Shown piece after piece: positions 8,557 through 17,494 of a stretch of DNA of 64,000 nucleotides (position 1 is its first letter; every line of letters begins with the position of its first letter). Source of the DNA: Algoriphagus machipongonensis (GTDB lineage: Bacteria > Bacteroidota > Bacteroidia > Cytophagales > Cyclobacteriaceae). The stretch spans positions 2,917,001 to 2,981,000 of the forward strand of contig NZ_CM001023.1 in the NCBI RefSeq assembly GCF_000166275.1, written 5' to 3'. Below the pieces are notes generated by a model, which was given only the letters and a program-made list of their open reading frames with translations, was not told the origin of the DNA and ran no database searches. The position numbers and the translations under genes were made by a program.

Positions 8557-9648
8557 CTATTCAACCCTACTCTTTAATAGGAACAATTGAACGGGATTCA
8601 CCGGGTCATTTGAAAATAAGTAAATATTTCTCTGGTCTATTCCTTTTCTACCTTTGGGGTCAAAGGTGATTTTTAAATCCACTGACTCCCCTGGCAAAAG
8701 CTCCACTTTAGGAATTTCTATGGTTAAACAATCACAGTTGCCTTGAATCTTTCTGATTTCTAATTTCTCCTGACCTTTATTGGTAATAGTCACGGATTCA
8801 GTCTGCACTGAATTAGCAGAAATTTTTTTCAGGTCAATTTCTTGGGTGCCCAAAGATAATTGGGGAACTAGGTGAAGTTCATCCTTTGAGATGGGAGGAA
8901 AATATTCAAAAACATCTGCCAATACCGGCATTGGAATAACCGATATAGAATCCCAAGAAACAGCTAAATAGTCCTCAAAAAACCCGAGATCTCCCTTTAG
9001 TTTCCCATCATATGACACCTGAAGTAACCCTCTTTCCTGAGACCTTACAATTTCTTGAACCTGAGATATTTGAATGAACTCAGGAGTATTATACTTTAAG
9101 CTATCTTTGTATAGTGTCTCCTCGCCAAAATTGTAAAATTCAAGCATTTTCACTTTGGGTTCATTGGTAAGAACCTCTCCCATATTTAGCTTGTTCAGGC
9201 GGAACCCTACATACTCTTTTCTAACCGGGAAAGCTTTCTCTGGATCTTGAGGATAGGGTATCGCGATTCCTTCAACAAACAAGGTATCCTGAGTATTTTG
9301 AAGGTTACCTTTGACGATCACCATTCTGTTAAAATACCCTGATGCAGAAGTAGGATCAAAGGATACTTTTAATATCCCCTTTTCGCCTACCTCAAGAGTA
9401 TCTTTAGTGAATTCTGCTGTGGTACAACCACAATCAGTCCACACATCCTCGACAAAAAAAAGTGAATCCTGCGTATGAGTAAATTCAAATTCAGCCAATT
9501 GCTTTCCTTGCTCTTCAAATACCGTCCCCAGATCCACTTTATTCACTGCCCAAATCAATTTTGGCACTACAGTATCCTGAGCCTGAACGGCTTGGAATGA
9601 AAGCAACAAAATGGAAAGGGGCAACAGGAAAATTCGTATTCTACTCAT
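8557..9648 (-). CDS. DUF1573 domain-containing exported protein
   Basis: This is an exported protein with DUF1573 (ASH/Ig-like) modules of unknown function, common in Bacteroidota. The clearest module near residue 55-120 has TDCGCTTAEF followed by GEKGILKVSFDP and a G-Y-F-N-R turn. A C-terminal copy has GNCDCLTIEIPKVELLPGES and FDPKGRKG. I prefer the ATG at 9648 over the one at 9672, because it puts a normal signal peptide (SRIRIFLLPLSILLLSF..., cleaved after AQA) at the N-terminus; that gives about 363 residues. It is co-directional with the phosphoesterase 54 bases downstream, so they may form an operon, and it is divergent from trpS. Confidence 0.8.
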   Translation of the reverse strand: MSRIRIFLLPLSILLLSFQAVQAQDTVVPKLIWAVNKVDLGTVFEEQGKQLAEFEFTHTQDSLFFVEDVWTDCGCTTAEFTKDTLEVGEKGILKVSFDPTSASGYFNRMVIVKGNLQNTQDTLFVEGIAIPYPQDPEKAFPVRKEYVGFRLNKLNMGEVLTNEPKVKMLEFYNFGEETLYKDSLKYNTPEFIQISQVQEIVRSQERGLLQVSYDGKLKGDLGFFEDYLAVSWDSISVIPMPVLADVFEYFPPISKDELHLVPQLSLGTQEIDLKKISANSVQTESVTITNKGQEKLEIRKIQGNCDCLTIEIPKVELLPGESVDLKITFDPKGRKGIDQRNIYLFSNDPVNPVQLFLLKSRVE

Positions 9649-9717
9649 ACCGCAATTAACGCATATTTTCAACCGTATTATATGCTGTTTTACTTAATTT
9701 GCAGCAAAATTAAACAA

Positions 9718-10695
9718 ATGGCAAGAGTACTGACAGGCATACAAAGTAGCGGTAGACCTCATTTAGGAAATATCCTAGGGGCAATTGTACCCGCTATTGA
9801 GTTGATCAACCAAAACGACAAAGAAGAATCCTTTATTTTTATTGCTGACTTGCATTCCTTAACCAGTTCCAAAGACGGTGAAACAAGGAAGCAAAACACG
9901 CTGGCAGTTGCTGCTGCTTGGCTTGCATTCGGGTTAGATATTGATAAAACGGTTTTCTATAGACAATCCAGAAGACCAGAGGTTGCTGAGTTAACTTGGT
10001 ATTTGAGTTGCTTCACGCCTTTCCCAATGCTGGCAAATGCACATAGCTTTAAGGACAAATCGGAAAGATTATCTGATGTGAATGCAGGACTGTTCACTTA
10101 TCCTGTATTGATGGCAGCGGATATCCTTCTCTATTCTGCGGATTTAGTGCCTGTTGGAAAAGATCAAATGCAACATTTGGAAATGACTCGGGATATTGCT
10201 TCAGCTTTCAACAGAATAACGGAGGAGGAAATATTAACTATGCCAGAGGCTAGAATATCCGAATCGGTAAAAACTATCCCAGGTACGGATGGGCAAAAGA
10301 TGAGTAAGTCTTATAATAACTTCATCGATATTTTCCTTCCTGAAAAGGCATTAAAAAAGAATGTCAATAGCATTGTGACTGATAGCACTCCTTTGGAAGA
10401 ACCGAAGGATCCAGACGTTTGCAATGTTTATAAGCTATATAGCTTGATTGCCACAGAAGAGCAAACTCAACAGTTAAGAGCAAAATACCTCGGTGGAAAT
10501 TATGGCTATGGTCATGCCAAAAAAGAGTTTATGCAATTGATTCTTGATAAGTATAGTAAGGAAAGAGAGCTCTTTAATTACTATATGGAACACCCTGAAG
10601 AGATAGAAAGAAAACTAGCTGCTGGTGAGGAAAAAGCGAAATCGGTGGGTGAACCAATTCTAGAAAAAATAAGAACCAAACTTGGGTTCAGATAA
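9718..10695 (+). CDS. trpS: Tryptophanyl-tRNA synthetase
   Basis: This class I aminoacyl-tRNA synthetase charges tRNA-Trp. The HIGH-type signature appears as SSGRPHLGN near residues 9-17 and the KMSKS loop as DGQKMSKSYNN near residue 196. The Trp-pocket segment (ADLHSL) and DQMQHLEMTRD are also present. Starting at the ATG at 9718 gives 325 residues, normal for bacterial TrpRS. A longer open frame from 9682 adds 12 residues with no family support. A TTAATTTG sequence just upstream (one mismatch from the Bacteroidota TAnnTTTG -7 box) also lies inside that extension. The gene is divergent from the DUF1573 gene and precedes a repeat-like spacer. Confidence 0.93.
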   Translation: MARVLTGIQSSGRPHLGNILGAIVPAIELINQNDKEESFIFIADLHSLTSSKDGETRKQNTLAVAAAWLAFGLDIDKTVFYRQSRRPEVAELTWYLSCFTPFPMLANAHSFKDKSERLSDVNAGLFTYPVLMAADILLYSADLVPVGKDQMQHLEMTRDIASAFNRITEEEILTMPEARISESVKTIPGTDGQKMSKSYNNFIDIFLPEKALKKNVNSIVTDSTPLEEPKDPDVCNVYKLYSLIATEEQTQQLRAKYLGGNYGYGHAKKEFMQLILDKYSKERELFNYYMEHPEEIERKLAAGEEKAKSVGEPILEKIRTKLGFR

Positions 10696-10705
10696 AACAA
10701 AAATA

Positions 10706-10835
10706 AAGCTGTCCAAAAATGTTTATTGTCACATTGAGCACTTGAGAGACGAAAGTCTTGAAATGTAATTTGATTTACAATATCAATCATTCGGCTCCGC
10801 TCAGGCAGACAAATGACAAACTTTAAGGACAGCTT
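10706..10835. repeat. Intergenic inverted-repeat element between trpS and fabF
   Basis: The 166-base gap between trpS and the convergent ketosynthase gene is bounded by a 9-bp inverted repeat (AAGCTGTCC at 10706-10714, GGACAGCTT at 10827-10835). Inside are ATTGTCACATTGAGC, GAGACGAAAGTCTTGAAATG and TCGGCTCCGCTCAGG-type segments, and an inner TTGTCA/TGACAA pair. This composition differs from the flanking genes and resembles the small dispersed palindromic elements found in Bacteroidota spacers. The whole may fold into a long hairpin acting as a terminator for both genes. Only one copy is visible in this window, so the repeat status is inferred. Confidence 0.5.
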
Positions 10836-10861
10836 ATTTTATTGATTTATAGTGGTTTGAC

Positions 10862-12115
10862 TTAGATAAACTCTTTGAAAACGACGCTTGCATTATGTCC
10901 GCCAAATCCAAAGGTATTACTCAATGCCACTTTTACTTTTTTCTCCAAGGATTCCTTATATACGATCTCTATATCTGAAGGAATATTAGGATCCAATTCT
11001 TCCGTATTGATCGTTGGAGGGATAACTCCTTCATTGATGGCCTTGATACTAAATATTGCCTCTATGGCACCTGCAGCTCCTAATAAGTGCCCTGTCATTG
11101 ATTTTGTAGCAGAGATGTGCAATTTATTGTCTGCTCCATTGATAAGCTTTGAGATGGCTTTTGTTTCACTCACATCTCCTAATGGTGTAGAAGTAGCATG
11201 CGCATTAAGGTAATCCACATCCTGAATAGTTAAACCGGCTTCTTTAAGGGCCAATTCCATACATTTTGAAGCTCCCAATCCTTCAGGATGCGTTGCGGTC
11301 ATATGATAGGCATCGGATGTCATTGCAGCTCCCACTACTTCCGCATAAATTTTAGCTCCTCTTTTCTTTGCATGTTCATATTCTTCTAAGATCAAAGCAG
11401 CTGCTCCTTCTCCCATCACAAAACCATCTCTTTGTATGTCAAATGGCCTGGAAGCTGATTGTGGGTCCTCATTTCTATTGGATAGGGCTTTCAATGCTCC
11501 AAAACCACCAATAGAGGCCTCGGTAATAGGTGCATCGGACCCACCGGTTAATATTACTTTTGCTTTGCCCCATCGGATATAATTAAATGCTTCCATCAAG
11601 GCACTATTGGAGGTTGCACAGGCAGAAACTGGTGAGAAGTTCACTCCCATCATTCCAAATTTGATAGAGATCATTCCTGATGCCATATTTCCCAAAAACT
11701 TAGGAATAAAAAATGGGTTGAATCTTGGAGTTGAATCGTTCTCCAAGTAACCTTTAACCTCATTTTCAAAAGTTAGCATTCCTCCTTGACTTGATCCCCA
11801 GATTACTCCAGCATCAAAAGGAGAGTCCAATTCAGAAACCTGTAAACCAGCGTCTTCCATGGCTTCTGAAGCGGTGTATAAGGCGTATTGAGTGTATAAA
11901 TCAGAGCGTTTGATGTCATTTCGATCGAGCCTTGAACTTGGTTCAAACCCTTTTAACTCAGCAGCAAAGTGAGTTTTAAATTTACTGGCATCAAAGTAGG
12001 AAATAGCTGCTGCAGCACTTTTTCCATTTTTCGCATTTTCCCAATTACTATTAACATCGTTTCCTAAACCAGATAAAGCACCTAGTCCTGTTATTACTAC
12101 TCTTCTTGAATTCAT
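10862..12115 (-). CDS. fabF: 3-oxoacyl-ACP synthase II (FabF/KAS II family)
   Basis: This beta-ketoacyl-ACP synthase condenses an acyl chain with malonyl-ACP in fatty-acid elongation. The Cys-His-His triad is seen as Cys166 (VSACATSNS), His306 (NAHATST) and His343 (KSMTGHLLGAAG). The C-terminal glycine-rich NTFGFGGHNAS loop is also present. Length is 417 residues, right for FabF. There is no acpP next to it, which is the usual FabF partner, so this may be a second or specialised copy (for example aryl polyene or lipid tailoring) rather than the housekeeping enzyme. It sits downstream of a terminator on the same strand and so probably has its own promoter. Confidence 0.85.
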   Translation of the reverse strand: MNSRRVVITGLGALSGLGNDVNSNWENAKNGKSAAAAISYFDASKFKTHFAAELKGFEPSSRLDRNDIKRSDLYTQYALYTASEAMEDAGLQVSELDSPFDAGVIWGSSQGGMLTFENEVKGYLENDSTPRFNPFFIPKFLGNMASGMISIKFGMMGVNFSPVSACATSNSALMEAFNYIRWGKAKVILTGGSDAPITEASIGGFGALKALSNRNEDPQSASRPFDIQRDGFVMGEGAAALILEEYEHAKKRGAKIYAEVVGAAMTSDAYHMTATHPEGLGASKCMELALKEAGLTIQDVDYLNAHATSTPLGDVSETKAISKLINGADNKLHISATKSMTGHLLGAAGAIEAIFSIKAINEGVIPPTINTEELDPNIPSDIEIVYKESLEKKVKVALSNTFGFGGHNASVVFKEFI

Positions 12116-12150
12116 ACCCTAATTTAATGAGTCTTTTATTATTTCTGAGG

Positions 12151-12180
12151 CAAAAAAAACCCGGCGTCAAAACCGGGCTT
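12151..12180 (-). terminator. Intrinsic terminator downstream of the 12213-12677 gene
   Basis: A GC-rich hairpin (CCCGG at 12160-12164, CCGGG at 12173-12177, eight-base loop) is followed on the minus strand by a run of eight T. It lies about 35 bases past the stop of the small acidic protein gene and separates it from fabF. Confidence 0.8.
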
Positions 12181-12212
12181 ATATTTTATATTCAATATAC
12201 CTGAATATTAGA

Positions 12213-12677
12213 TTATCTACTTCTCCATAAAATTTTCAAAGGATTACCATTGATAATCATCAAAAACCTTGCAGGATTAGGGACTAAAACTAGCCTTACA
12301 TCCTGTCTATCAAACTGATCTGATTCAATAGGCACTCCTTCTCTTCCAACTACTTCATAGCTTACAATACCTCTTGCATCTGGTTGCAGAGGCTTGTATT
12401 TATTGGCCAAATAGGCTGTTGGAAGTAATATATCTGTATCTGATTTTAATACTGAATAAATTTTCTCCAATTCAGGTTCTAAAGTGTCTTCATAATCCGC
12501 ATTGAAATCATCCTCCAAATCATGAAGTTCTTCTTCTAAATCATCATAACTGGCATCGCTATAATCCATTTCTGCCAATTGATTTCTTTTTTCTACAATC
12601 TCGGTGAGCTCTAAATCCAGCTTATCCCAATTCATTCCTTCTTGATTTTTTTGTTTTGAAAACACAAAGATGGGCAT
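12213..12677 (-). CDS. Small acidic coiled-coil protein of unknown function
   Basis: I do not recognise this 154-residue protein. The first half is highly charged and predicted helical (repeated E/D-rich heptads such as DDLEEELHDLEDDF), likely a coiled coil. The second half is mixed alpha/beta with a C-terminal RLVLVPNPARFLMIINGNP stretch and a basic end. There is no signal peptide or membrane segment, so it is likely cytoplasmic. An internal ATG at 12635 (MNWDKLDLE) is an alternative start and gives 140 residues; the first 14 residues look less like the rest. It lies 34 bases downstream of the oxidoreductase gene and probably belongs to the same transcript, ended by the terminator at 12151-12180. 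Confidence 0.65.
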   Translation of the reverse strand: MPIFVFSKQKNQEGMNWDKLDLELTEIVEKRNQLAEMDYSDASYDDLEEELHDLEDDFNADYEDTLEPELEKIYSVLKSDTDILLPTAYLANKYKPLQPDARGIVSYEVVGREGVPIESDQFDRQDVRLVLVPNPARFLMIINGNPLKILWRSR

Positions 12678-12711
12678 TCCCTTTTTTTAAGCAGAACATA
12701 TTCGAAAGAAA

Positions 12712-13674
12712 TTAACTAATAAGTAGAATTTTTCCGTTCCTTCCCCCTTTTTCATAGGCCTTAATAGCCTCTTGAAACTTTTCTAAGGGGAATTTTTCAG
12801 CTACATCTACTTGAGACCTTTTGTCCATTAAAAATTTGAACACTGTCTGAAAAGCCTGGAATCTATCTTTTGGGTCGATCTCTGTCATCAATTTTGTCAA
12901 CCAAAACCCTTCAACTCTGAGCGAATTGAAAATCATCAAACCACTGTTAAGAGGTATGTTCTCAAGGCTTAAACTACCAAATACCATCATCAGTCCATTT
13001 TTCCGTAAAGAGGCTAATGCTTTTGCTCCCATGATTCCTCCTACGGCATCAAAAACTACATGCACTCCCCCATCGGTTTTTTCGGGAACTACTTTTTGAA
13101 GTTTTTCCTTTTCAGTATTCACTACCAAATCGGCTCCCAAATTTTGTAACAATTCTTTTTGAGCATCATGTCTCACCGTACACGCAACTTTAATTCCTTT
13201 TTCCTTAGCCATTTGAATAGCAAATTTCCCAAACGCAGAGGCTCCGGCAGTTATCAAGAGCCACTCTCCCGACTTCAAATCTGATTTCTCCAACATGAAA
13301 TAGGCAGTCATTGGGTTCACCACCGCTTGACAAGCAACTTCATCAGGCATTTCGTCTGGAATTGGAATAAGTGTCTCTTCCTGCAAAGCCAATTTTTCCT
13401 TCCAAGTGCCTGGCGCAGAAAATAAAACCCGTGTTCCTGCTTTCAGCTTCTTTCCAGAGGACTCTAAAACCCCACAAGCTTCAAATCCAGCGCTACTTGG
13501 TAATTGAGGTTGAATACCATATAAACCCTGGATGAACATGATATCTGAAGGGTTAATGTTTCTTGCAGTTACTTTCACTAACACTTCATTTTCTTGTGCT
13601 ACTGGATCCTTTATATCTTTTAGACTTAAAACCTCCAAAGGGTTACCAGTTTCTTCAAATATGACTGCTTTCAT
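12712..13674 (-). CDS. Medium-chain dehydrogenase/reductase (quinone or enoyl reductase type)
   Basis: This is an NAD(P)H-dependent reductase of the MDR superfamily. The N-terminal GroES-like domain (NINPSDIMFIQGLYG, then a GFEACGVLE segment) is followed by a Rossmann domain with TAGASAFGKFAIQMAKEKG around residue 140-165 and a FDAVGG segment. It lacks the zinc-ligand pattern of classical alcohol dehydrogenases, which points to the quinone oxidoreductase or mitochondrial-type trans-2-enoyl-CoA reductase branch. Length is 320 residues, normal. It is cytoplasmic. It is divergent from the short-chain dehydrogenase gene across 129 bases. The exact substrate cannot be told from sequence alone. Confidence 0.78.
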   Translation of the reverse strand: MKAVIFEETGNPLEVLSLKDIKDPVAQENEVLVKVTARNINPSDIMFIQGLYGIQPQLPSSAGFEACGVLESSGKKLKAGTRVLFSAPGTWKEKLALQEETLIPIPDEMPDEVACQAVVNPMTAYFMLEKSDLKSGEWLLITAGASAFGKFAIQMAKEKGIKVACTVRHDAQKELLQNLGADLVVNTEKEKLQKVVPEKTDGGVHVVFDAVGGIMGAKALASLRKNGLMMVFGSLSLENIPLNSGLMIFNSLRVEGFWLTKLMTEIDPKDRFQAFQTVFKFLMDKRSQVDVAEKFPLEKFQEAIKAYEKGGRNGKILLIS

Positions 13675-13803
13675 GTTGTAAGTTGGTTTTGTAGGAATTT
13701 AAAGTATTATTTTTTCATTAAAACTAAGGATATATACCCGAGCATTAGTTCTCAATTCTCTTTTTTTTATAAATTAAGGATAACTATTAAACCGCTATTA
13801 ACT

Positions 13804-14571
13804 ATGGATTTATCAACGCTTTTTTCGTTAGATGGAAAAGTCGCATTAATCACCGGAGCAAGCAGAGGAATTGGCCTCTCTATAGCTGAATTTTTTGCAG
13901 CTGCTGGTGCAAAAGTTGTATTGAGTAGCCGAAAACAAGAAGCTCTAGATAAAGAAGCTAATCGGCTAAACAGTAAAGGTTATGAGGCAACAGGTATTGC
14001 TTGTAACGTGGGAAACGTTGATGAGTTATCTGAGTTGGTCAAAAAAACCGTGGAGATCTACGGTCAATTGGATATTTTGGTAAATAACGCAGGGACAAAC
14101 CCAGTTTTTGGTCCCATTCATGAAACGAGCTTAGAGGCTTTTGATAAAATTATGGATGTCAATGTCAAAGCAGCTTTTGCTTTATGCAATTTATGCTTTC
14201 CGCATTTGAGAAAATCTTCCTCTGGCTCTGTAATCAATATCAGTTCCATCGGTGGTATTTCTCCAGAACCTGGATTGGGAGTTTACAGCATCAGTAAAGC
14301 AGCGTTGATCTCTTTGACAAAGGTTTTTGCAAAGGAATGGGGGGATTCTAAGATCAGAGTGAATGCTATCTGCCCTGGACTGATCAAGACTAAATTTTCA
14401 GAGCCACTTTGGGACAATGATAAGATCATGGATTATATGCTCAAACAGCTGGCAATTAAACGTGTGGGGACTTCCGAAGAAATTGCTTCCCTTGCTCTTT
14501 TCCTAGCCTCTCCGGCCTCTTCTTACAGCACAGGTGCGATTATGACGGCAGACGGAGGTTTCACCATTTAA
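13804..14571 (+). CDS. Short-chain dehydrogenase/reductase, FabG-like
   Basis: This is an NAD(P)-dependent SDR of 255 residues. The cofactor loop is TGASRGIG at residues 17-24, NNAG lies near residue 96, and the catalytic site is Ser147/148 (INISSIGG) with Tyr161 and Lys165 in YSISK. The C-terminal end reads TGAIMTADGGFTI, typical for the classical family. It could be a 3-oxoacyl-ACP reductase or a reductase for another small alcohol; the family does not decide it. It converges with trmB across a 12-base gap and is divergent from the MDR gene. Confidence 0.85.
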   Translation: MDLSTLFSLDGKVALITGASRGIGLSIAEFFAAAGAKVVLSSRKQEALDKEANRLNSKGYEATGIACNVGNVDELSELVKKTVEIYGQLDILVNNAGTNPVFGPIHETSLEAFDKIMDVNVKAAFALCNLCFPHLRKSSSGSVINISSIGGISPEPGLGVYSISKAALISLTKVFAKEWGDSKIRVNAICPGLIKTKFSEPLWDNDKIMDYMLKQLAIKRVGTSEEIASLALFLASPASSYSTGAIMTADGGFTI

Positions 14572-14583
14572 GCTGATTTCTGC

Positions 14584-15246
14584 TTATCCTTTAAATTTGA
14601 ATTTGAGGTACTTAATCTTTTCGCCTTTTTCAGAAAACATTTTCTCGTAGCGGGTTTGAATCCCAAAATGATCGTCTTTCCATTCCGATTGATAGAAATC
14701 ATGCGTATGGCCTAGAAGGTCCACATCTTCTCTGCTTTGGAATAACTCTAAAGAGTAATCGAACAAGCCTGTATTATCTGTCTTGAAATGAACAGTTCCG
14801 CCATCTTTTAACATAGGCTTGTACATTTCCAAAAAGCGTGGAGACGTCAAACGGCGCTTTTCATCACCGTCTCGGGGAAATGGGTCTGGAAATGTAATCC
14901 AAAGTTCAGATATTTCACCTTTTTCAAAAAATCTCTCCAGAAGTTCGATTTGAGTCCTCAAAAAGGAAACGTTTTGTATACCTTCAGCAGTAGCTGTAGA
15001 GCTCCCCTTCCAGATCCTGCTGCCTTTGATATCAACCCCAATAAAATTTTGGTTAGGATAAACTCTTGCAAGTCCTACAGTAAATTCTCCTCTTCCACAG
15101 GCTAATTCAACAACAATTGGATTGTCATTTTGAAATTGCAGCTTATTCCAGTTGCCTTTAATCTTTTCGAAAATTTCTTTTCCTTCTTGGACTACATTTG
15201 GGTTGGCTTCATTCTCTTTGAAGCGAACAAGTTTTTTTCTGCTCAT
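14584..15246 (-). CDS. trmB: tRNA (guanine-N7-)-methyltransferase
   Basis: TrmB adds a methyl group to N7 of G46 in the tRNA variable loop, using SAM. The SAM-binding motif reads VVELACGRGEFTVGLA near residue 45-60, and the family-specific WITFPDPFPRDGDEKRRLTSP block follows (its family form is FPDPWPKxRHxKRRL). A Thr-Asp-Asn segment (FKTDN) is close to the C-terminal third. Length is 220 residues, normal. Its start codon lies directly against the folC stop, so it is the last gene of the eight-gene minus-strand cluster. Confidence 0.9.
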   Translation of the reverse strand: MSRKKLVRFKENEANPNVVQEGKEIFEKIKGNWNKLQFQNDNPIVVELACGRGEFTVGLARVYPNQNFIGVDIKGSRIWKGSSTATAEGIQNVSFLRTQIELLERFFEKGEISELWITFPDPFPRDGDEKRRLTSPRFLEMYKPMLKDGGTVHFKTDNTGLFDYSLELFQSREDVDLLGHTHDFYQSEWKDDHFGIQTRYEKMFSEKGEKIKYLKFKFKG

Positions 15247-16533
15247 TTATAACTCATCGATTTCCGCGACCACAAAAGTACTCCCTCCGATAAAAATCAA
15301 GTCATTTTTACCTGCATTTTTTCGAGCAAATGTCAGTGCTTCATTCACCTCTGGCACAATTTGTCCTTTTAGTTCATAATCAAGCGCCTTTTTAGCTAAT
15401 TCTGAAGCAGGTAAGGCTCTAGGTATTTTAGCTTCACAAAAAACAAAATGAGCCTCTTTAGGTAATTTTGAAAGTACTTCAGAAACGTCCTTGTCTTGGA
15501 CCATACCTAAAACCATCCAAAGAGCATCATATTCATACTCTTTCAATTGATCTAAAATTTCTGTAAAACCGGCAATATTATGACCCGTATCACAGATGGT
15601 CATGGGTTGAGTTTCTAAGACCTGCCATCTCCCTTTCAGACCTGTTAAGCTAGCTACTTTTTCCAATCCTTCTTTCAAGGCTATTTCAGAAATTTCCCAT
15701 CCACTTTTTTTCAGTTGATGAACTGTTTCCAATATTCCAGGAAGATTAAACCGCTGGTAATTCCCCAAAAGGCCAAAGTTCAAATGACTAATTTCCTCCT
15801 TATGGATCACCTCATAGGTCACTAGGCCTTCTGAAACCCCAGCTTTCTTTATTTGCCAGGATTCATCTGCAAACTTAATCGAAGCAGAAACAGATTGCGC
15901 TTTCTGTATAAAAACCGGTTTGGTTTCTACTTGAGTTTGTGAGATTACCACAGGAATCCTTTGTTTGATAATTCCTGCTTTTTCACCTGCAATTTCAGGA
16001 AGTGTGTTGCCTAGAAACTGCACATGATCAAACCCAATATTAGTAATAACTGATATTTCTGGAAGAATGACATTTGTACTGTCAAACTTCCCTCCCATAC
16101 CAACTTCAATCACAGCCACATCAACAGACTCTTTTGCAAAATGCCAAAAGGCCATGGCAACCGTCATCTCGAAAAAGCTTGGTTTAAGATTTTCGATGAA
16201 TGTCTTGTTTTCCTTTACAAACTGAACGACCTCATCTTCAGGAATTTCTATTCCATCAATTTTGATTCTTTCCGTAAAAGATTTGAGATGTGGTGAGGTA
16301 TATAACCCAGTTTTGTAGCCTGCCTTTTGCAGAATAGCCGCCAAAGAGTGAGAAGTACTTCCCTTCCCATTGGTGCCTGCTACATGTATTGATTTGAATT
16401 TTTTTTCTGGATTTCTCAGGTGATCACATAAAGCAAGTGTATTGCTTAGATCCTTTTTGAAAGCCGGAGCTCCTTGCCTTTGAAACATGGGTAAGGCATT
16501 GAACAAGAAGTCCAGCGTCTCCTGATAAGTCAT
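15247..16533 (-). CDS. folC: Folylpolyglutamate synthase / dihydrofolate synthase
   Basis: FolC adds glutamate to dihydropteroate and to folates in the cytoplasm. The Mur-ligase-type P-loop is HVAGTNGKGSTSHSLA near residues 50-65, followed by the SPHLKSFTERIKIDG segment characteristic of FolC, VGMGGKFDSTN (metal-binding region) and the central GRWQ and DTGHNIAG motifs. Length is 428 residues, normal. It begins 3 bases after the TonB-like gene and is followed immediately by trmB, so translation is probably coupled. Its presence at the end of an envelope-complex operon looks like co-transcription rather than a shared function. Confidence 0.92.
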   Translation of the reverse strand: MTYQETLDFLFNALPMFQRQGAPAFKKDLSNTLALCDHLRNPEKKFKSIHVAGTNGKGSTSHSLAAILQKAGYKTGLYTSPHLKSFTERIKIDGIEIPEDEVVQFVKENKTFIENLKPSFFEMTVAMAFWHFAKESVDVAVIEVGMGGKFDSTNVILPEISVITNIGFDHVQFLGNTLPEIAGEKAGIIKQRIPVVISQTQVETKPVFIQKAQSVSASIKFADESWQIKKAGVSEGLVTYEVIHKEEISHLNFGLLGNYQRFNLPGILETVHQLKKSGWEISEIALKEGLEKVASLTGLKGRWQVLETQPMTICDTGHNIAGFTEILDQLKEYEYDALWMVLGMVQDKDVSEVLSKLPKEAHFVFCEAKIPRALPASELAKKALDYELKGQIVPEVNEALTFARKNAGKNDLIFIGGSTFVVAEIDEL

Positions 16534-16536
16534 GGA

Positions 16537-17493
16537 TTAGTCCACTTTAATAATAAAGGTGATTTTACCGGTAGAAAAATCAGCCACAGCCGCTCCTTGC
16601 TTCTTGAAAGAGATTTGGTTTACTACCTGACGGTAATAAGCTAAAACTTCATTGGATACATTATATTCCAACGGTACAGCCTGCACCACTCTTCCCGCAT
16701 CATCTACTGTGATTTTAAAAACAATTCTACCATTTCGAGTTGAAACTCGGTCATTGATGTTAGGTCTATTGCCAAATTCCCAGCCTGCTAAATCTAAGCT
16801 TACCCCATTTCCTGGATTCACTCCTTTGCCAGTTCCGGTTCCCATCAAAGCTCTTCCATCCACTGTACCTTTTGGATCCCCTTCATCGCCTTTTTCATCA
16901 GATTTTCCTTGGGCTCCACCAGAGGTAGGTGTCTTGCCTTTTCCGGCAGTACCACCAGCTCCAAAAATAGCTCTTTGATCCACCTTAGGTTTCTCAGGAG
17001 CTTTTTGTGTGGTTTCTTCAGCTTCTTCTTTCGCGGGCGTTGTTACCGCTTTTGTCGGTTCAGATTTTGTAGGCTCAGGTTTTTTAGAAGGTTCTGATGC
17101 TTTTTCCTGTCCTTTCAATGGAGAAGGTTTTGTAGTTACAGCTTTAACCTCGGAAGGGCTTGATTGCGCTTTAGGTTTCGCTACCTGTGTTTTTGGACTT
17201 GGTGCAGGTGTTGATGGTTTTGTTACAGCTTCAGAGATTTCACCTGGAGCAGCAGCTTCTGTCACAGGAGTTTTCACCTCTGAGGGTGGGTTTGGACTAT
17301 TTTTCTCCCCCGATCCTGTTGGTGAAAAACCTAGATTTAATTCTAAACCAAAGGAAGGCAAAGGAGGTACGGGTTGTTTCCAAACCACTATAAAGTACAG
17401 GGCAACCAAAAGCAGGACATTGAATACAAACGTAATGATCCCTGCCCTCTTTTTGCTTTGTGCTTCTTCTCTATCTGCGTCCCAATATTCCAT
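16537..17493 (-). CDS. TonB-family energy transducer
   Basis: This 318-residue protein has the architecture of TonB/TolA. A short cytoplasmic N-terminus (EYWDADREEAQSKKR) is followed by one transmembrane segment at about residues 17-38, a long Pro/Lys/Glu/Thr/Ser-rich periplasmic spacer, a glycine-rich stretch (GKGKTPTSGGAQGK), and a compact C-terminal domain with NGRIVFKITVDDAGRV. I chose the ATG at 17493, one base after the exbD stop; an open frame from 17544 overlaps exbD and lacks family support. With ExbB and ExbD immediately upstream, it should carry proton-motive energy across the periplasm, probably to the barrel encoded at 19512-21218. TolA-like and TonB-like roles cannot be separated here. 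Confidence 0.82.
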   Translation of the reverse strand: MEYWDADREEAQSKKRAGIITFVFNVLLLVALYFIVVWKQPVPPLPSFGLELNLGFSPTGSGEKNSPNPPSEVKTPVTEAAAPGEISEAVTKPSTPAPSPKTQVAKPKAQSSPSEVKAVTTKPSPLKGQEKASEPSKKPEPTKSEPTKAVTTPAKEEAEETTQKAPEKPKVDQRAIFGAGGTAGKGKTPTSGGAQGKSDEKGDEGDPKGTVDGRALMGTGTGKGVNPGNGVSLDLAGWEFGNRPNINDRVSTRNGRIVFKITVDDAGRVVQAVPLEYNVSNEVLAYYRQVVNQISFKKQGAAVADFSTGKITFIIKVD

Positions 17494-17494
17494 G

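Noticed and set aside
10862..12115. FabF as part of a polyketide or aryl polyene cluster
   Set aside because: No acyl carrier protein, second ketosynthase, dehydratase or acyltransferase lies nearby.
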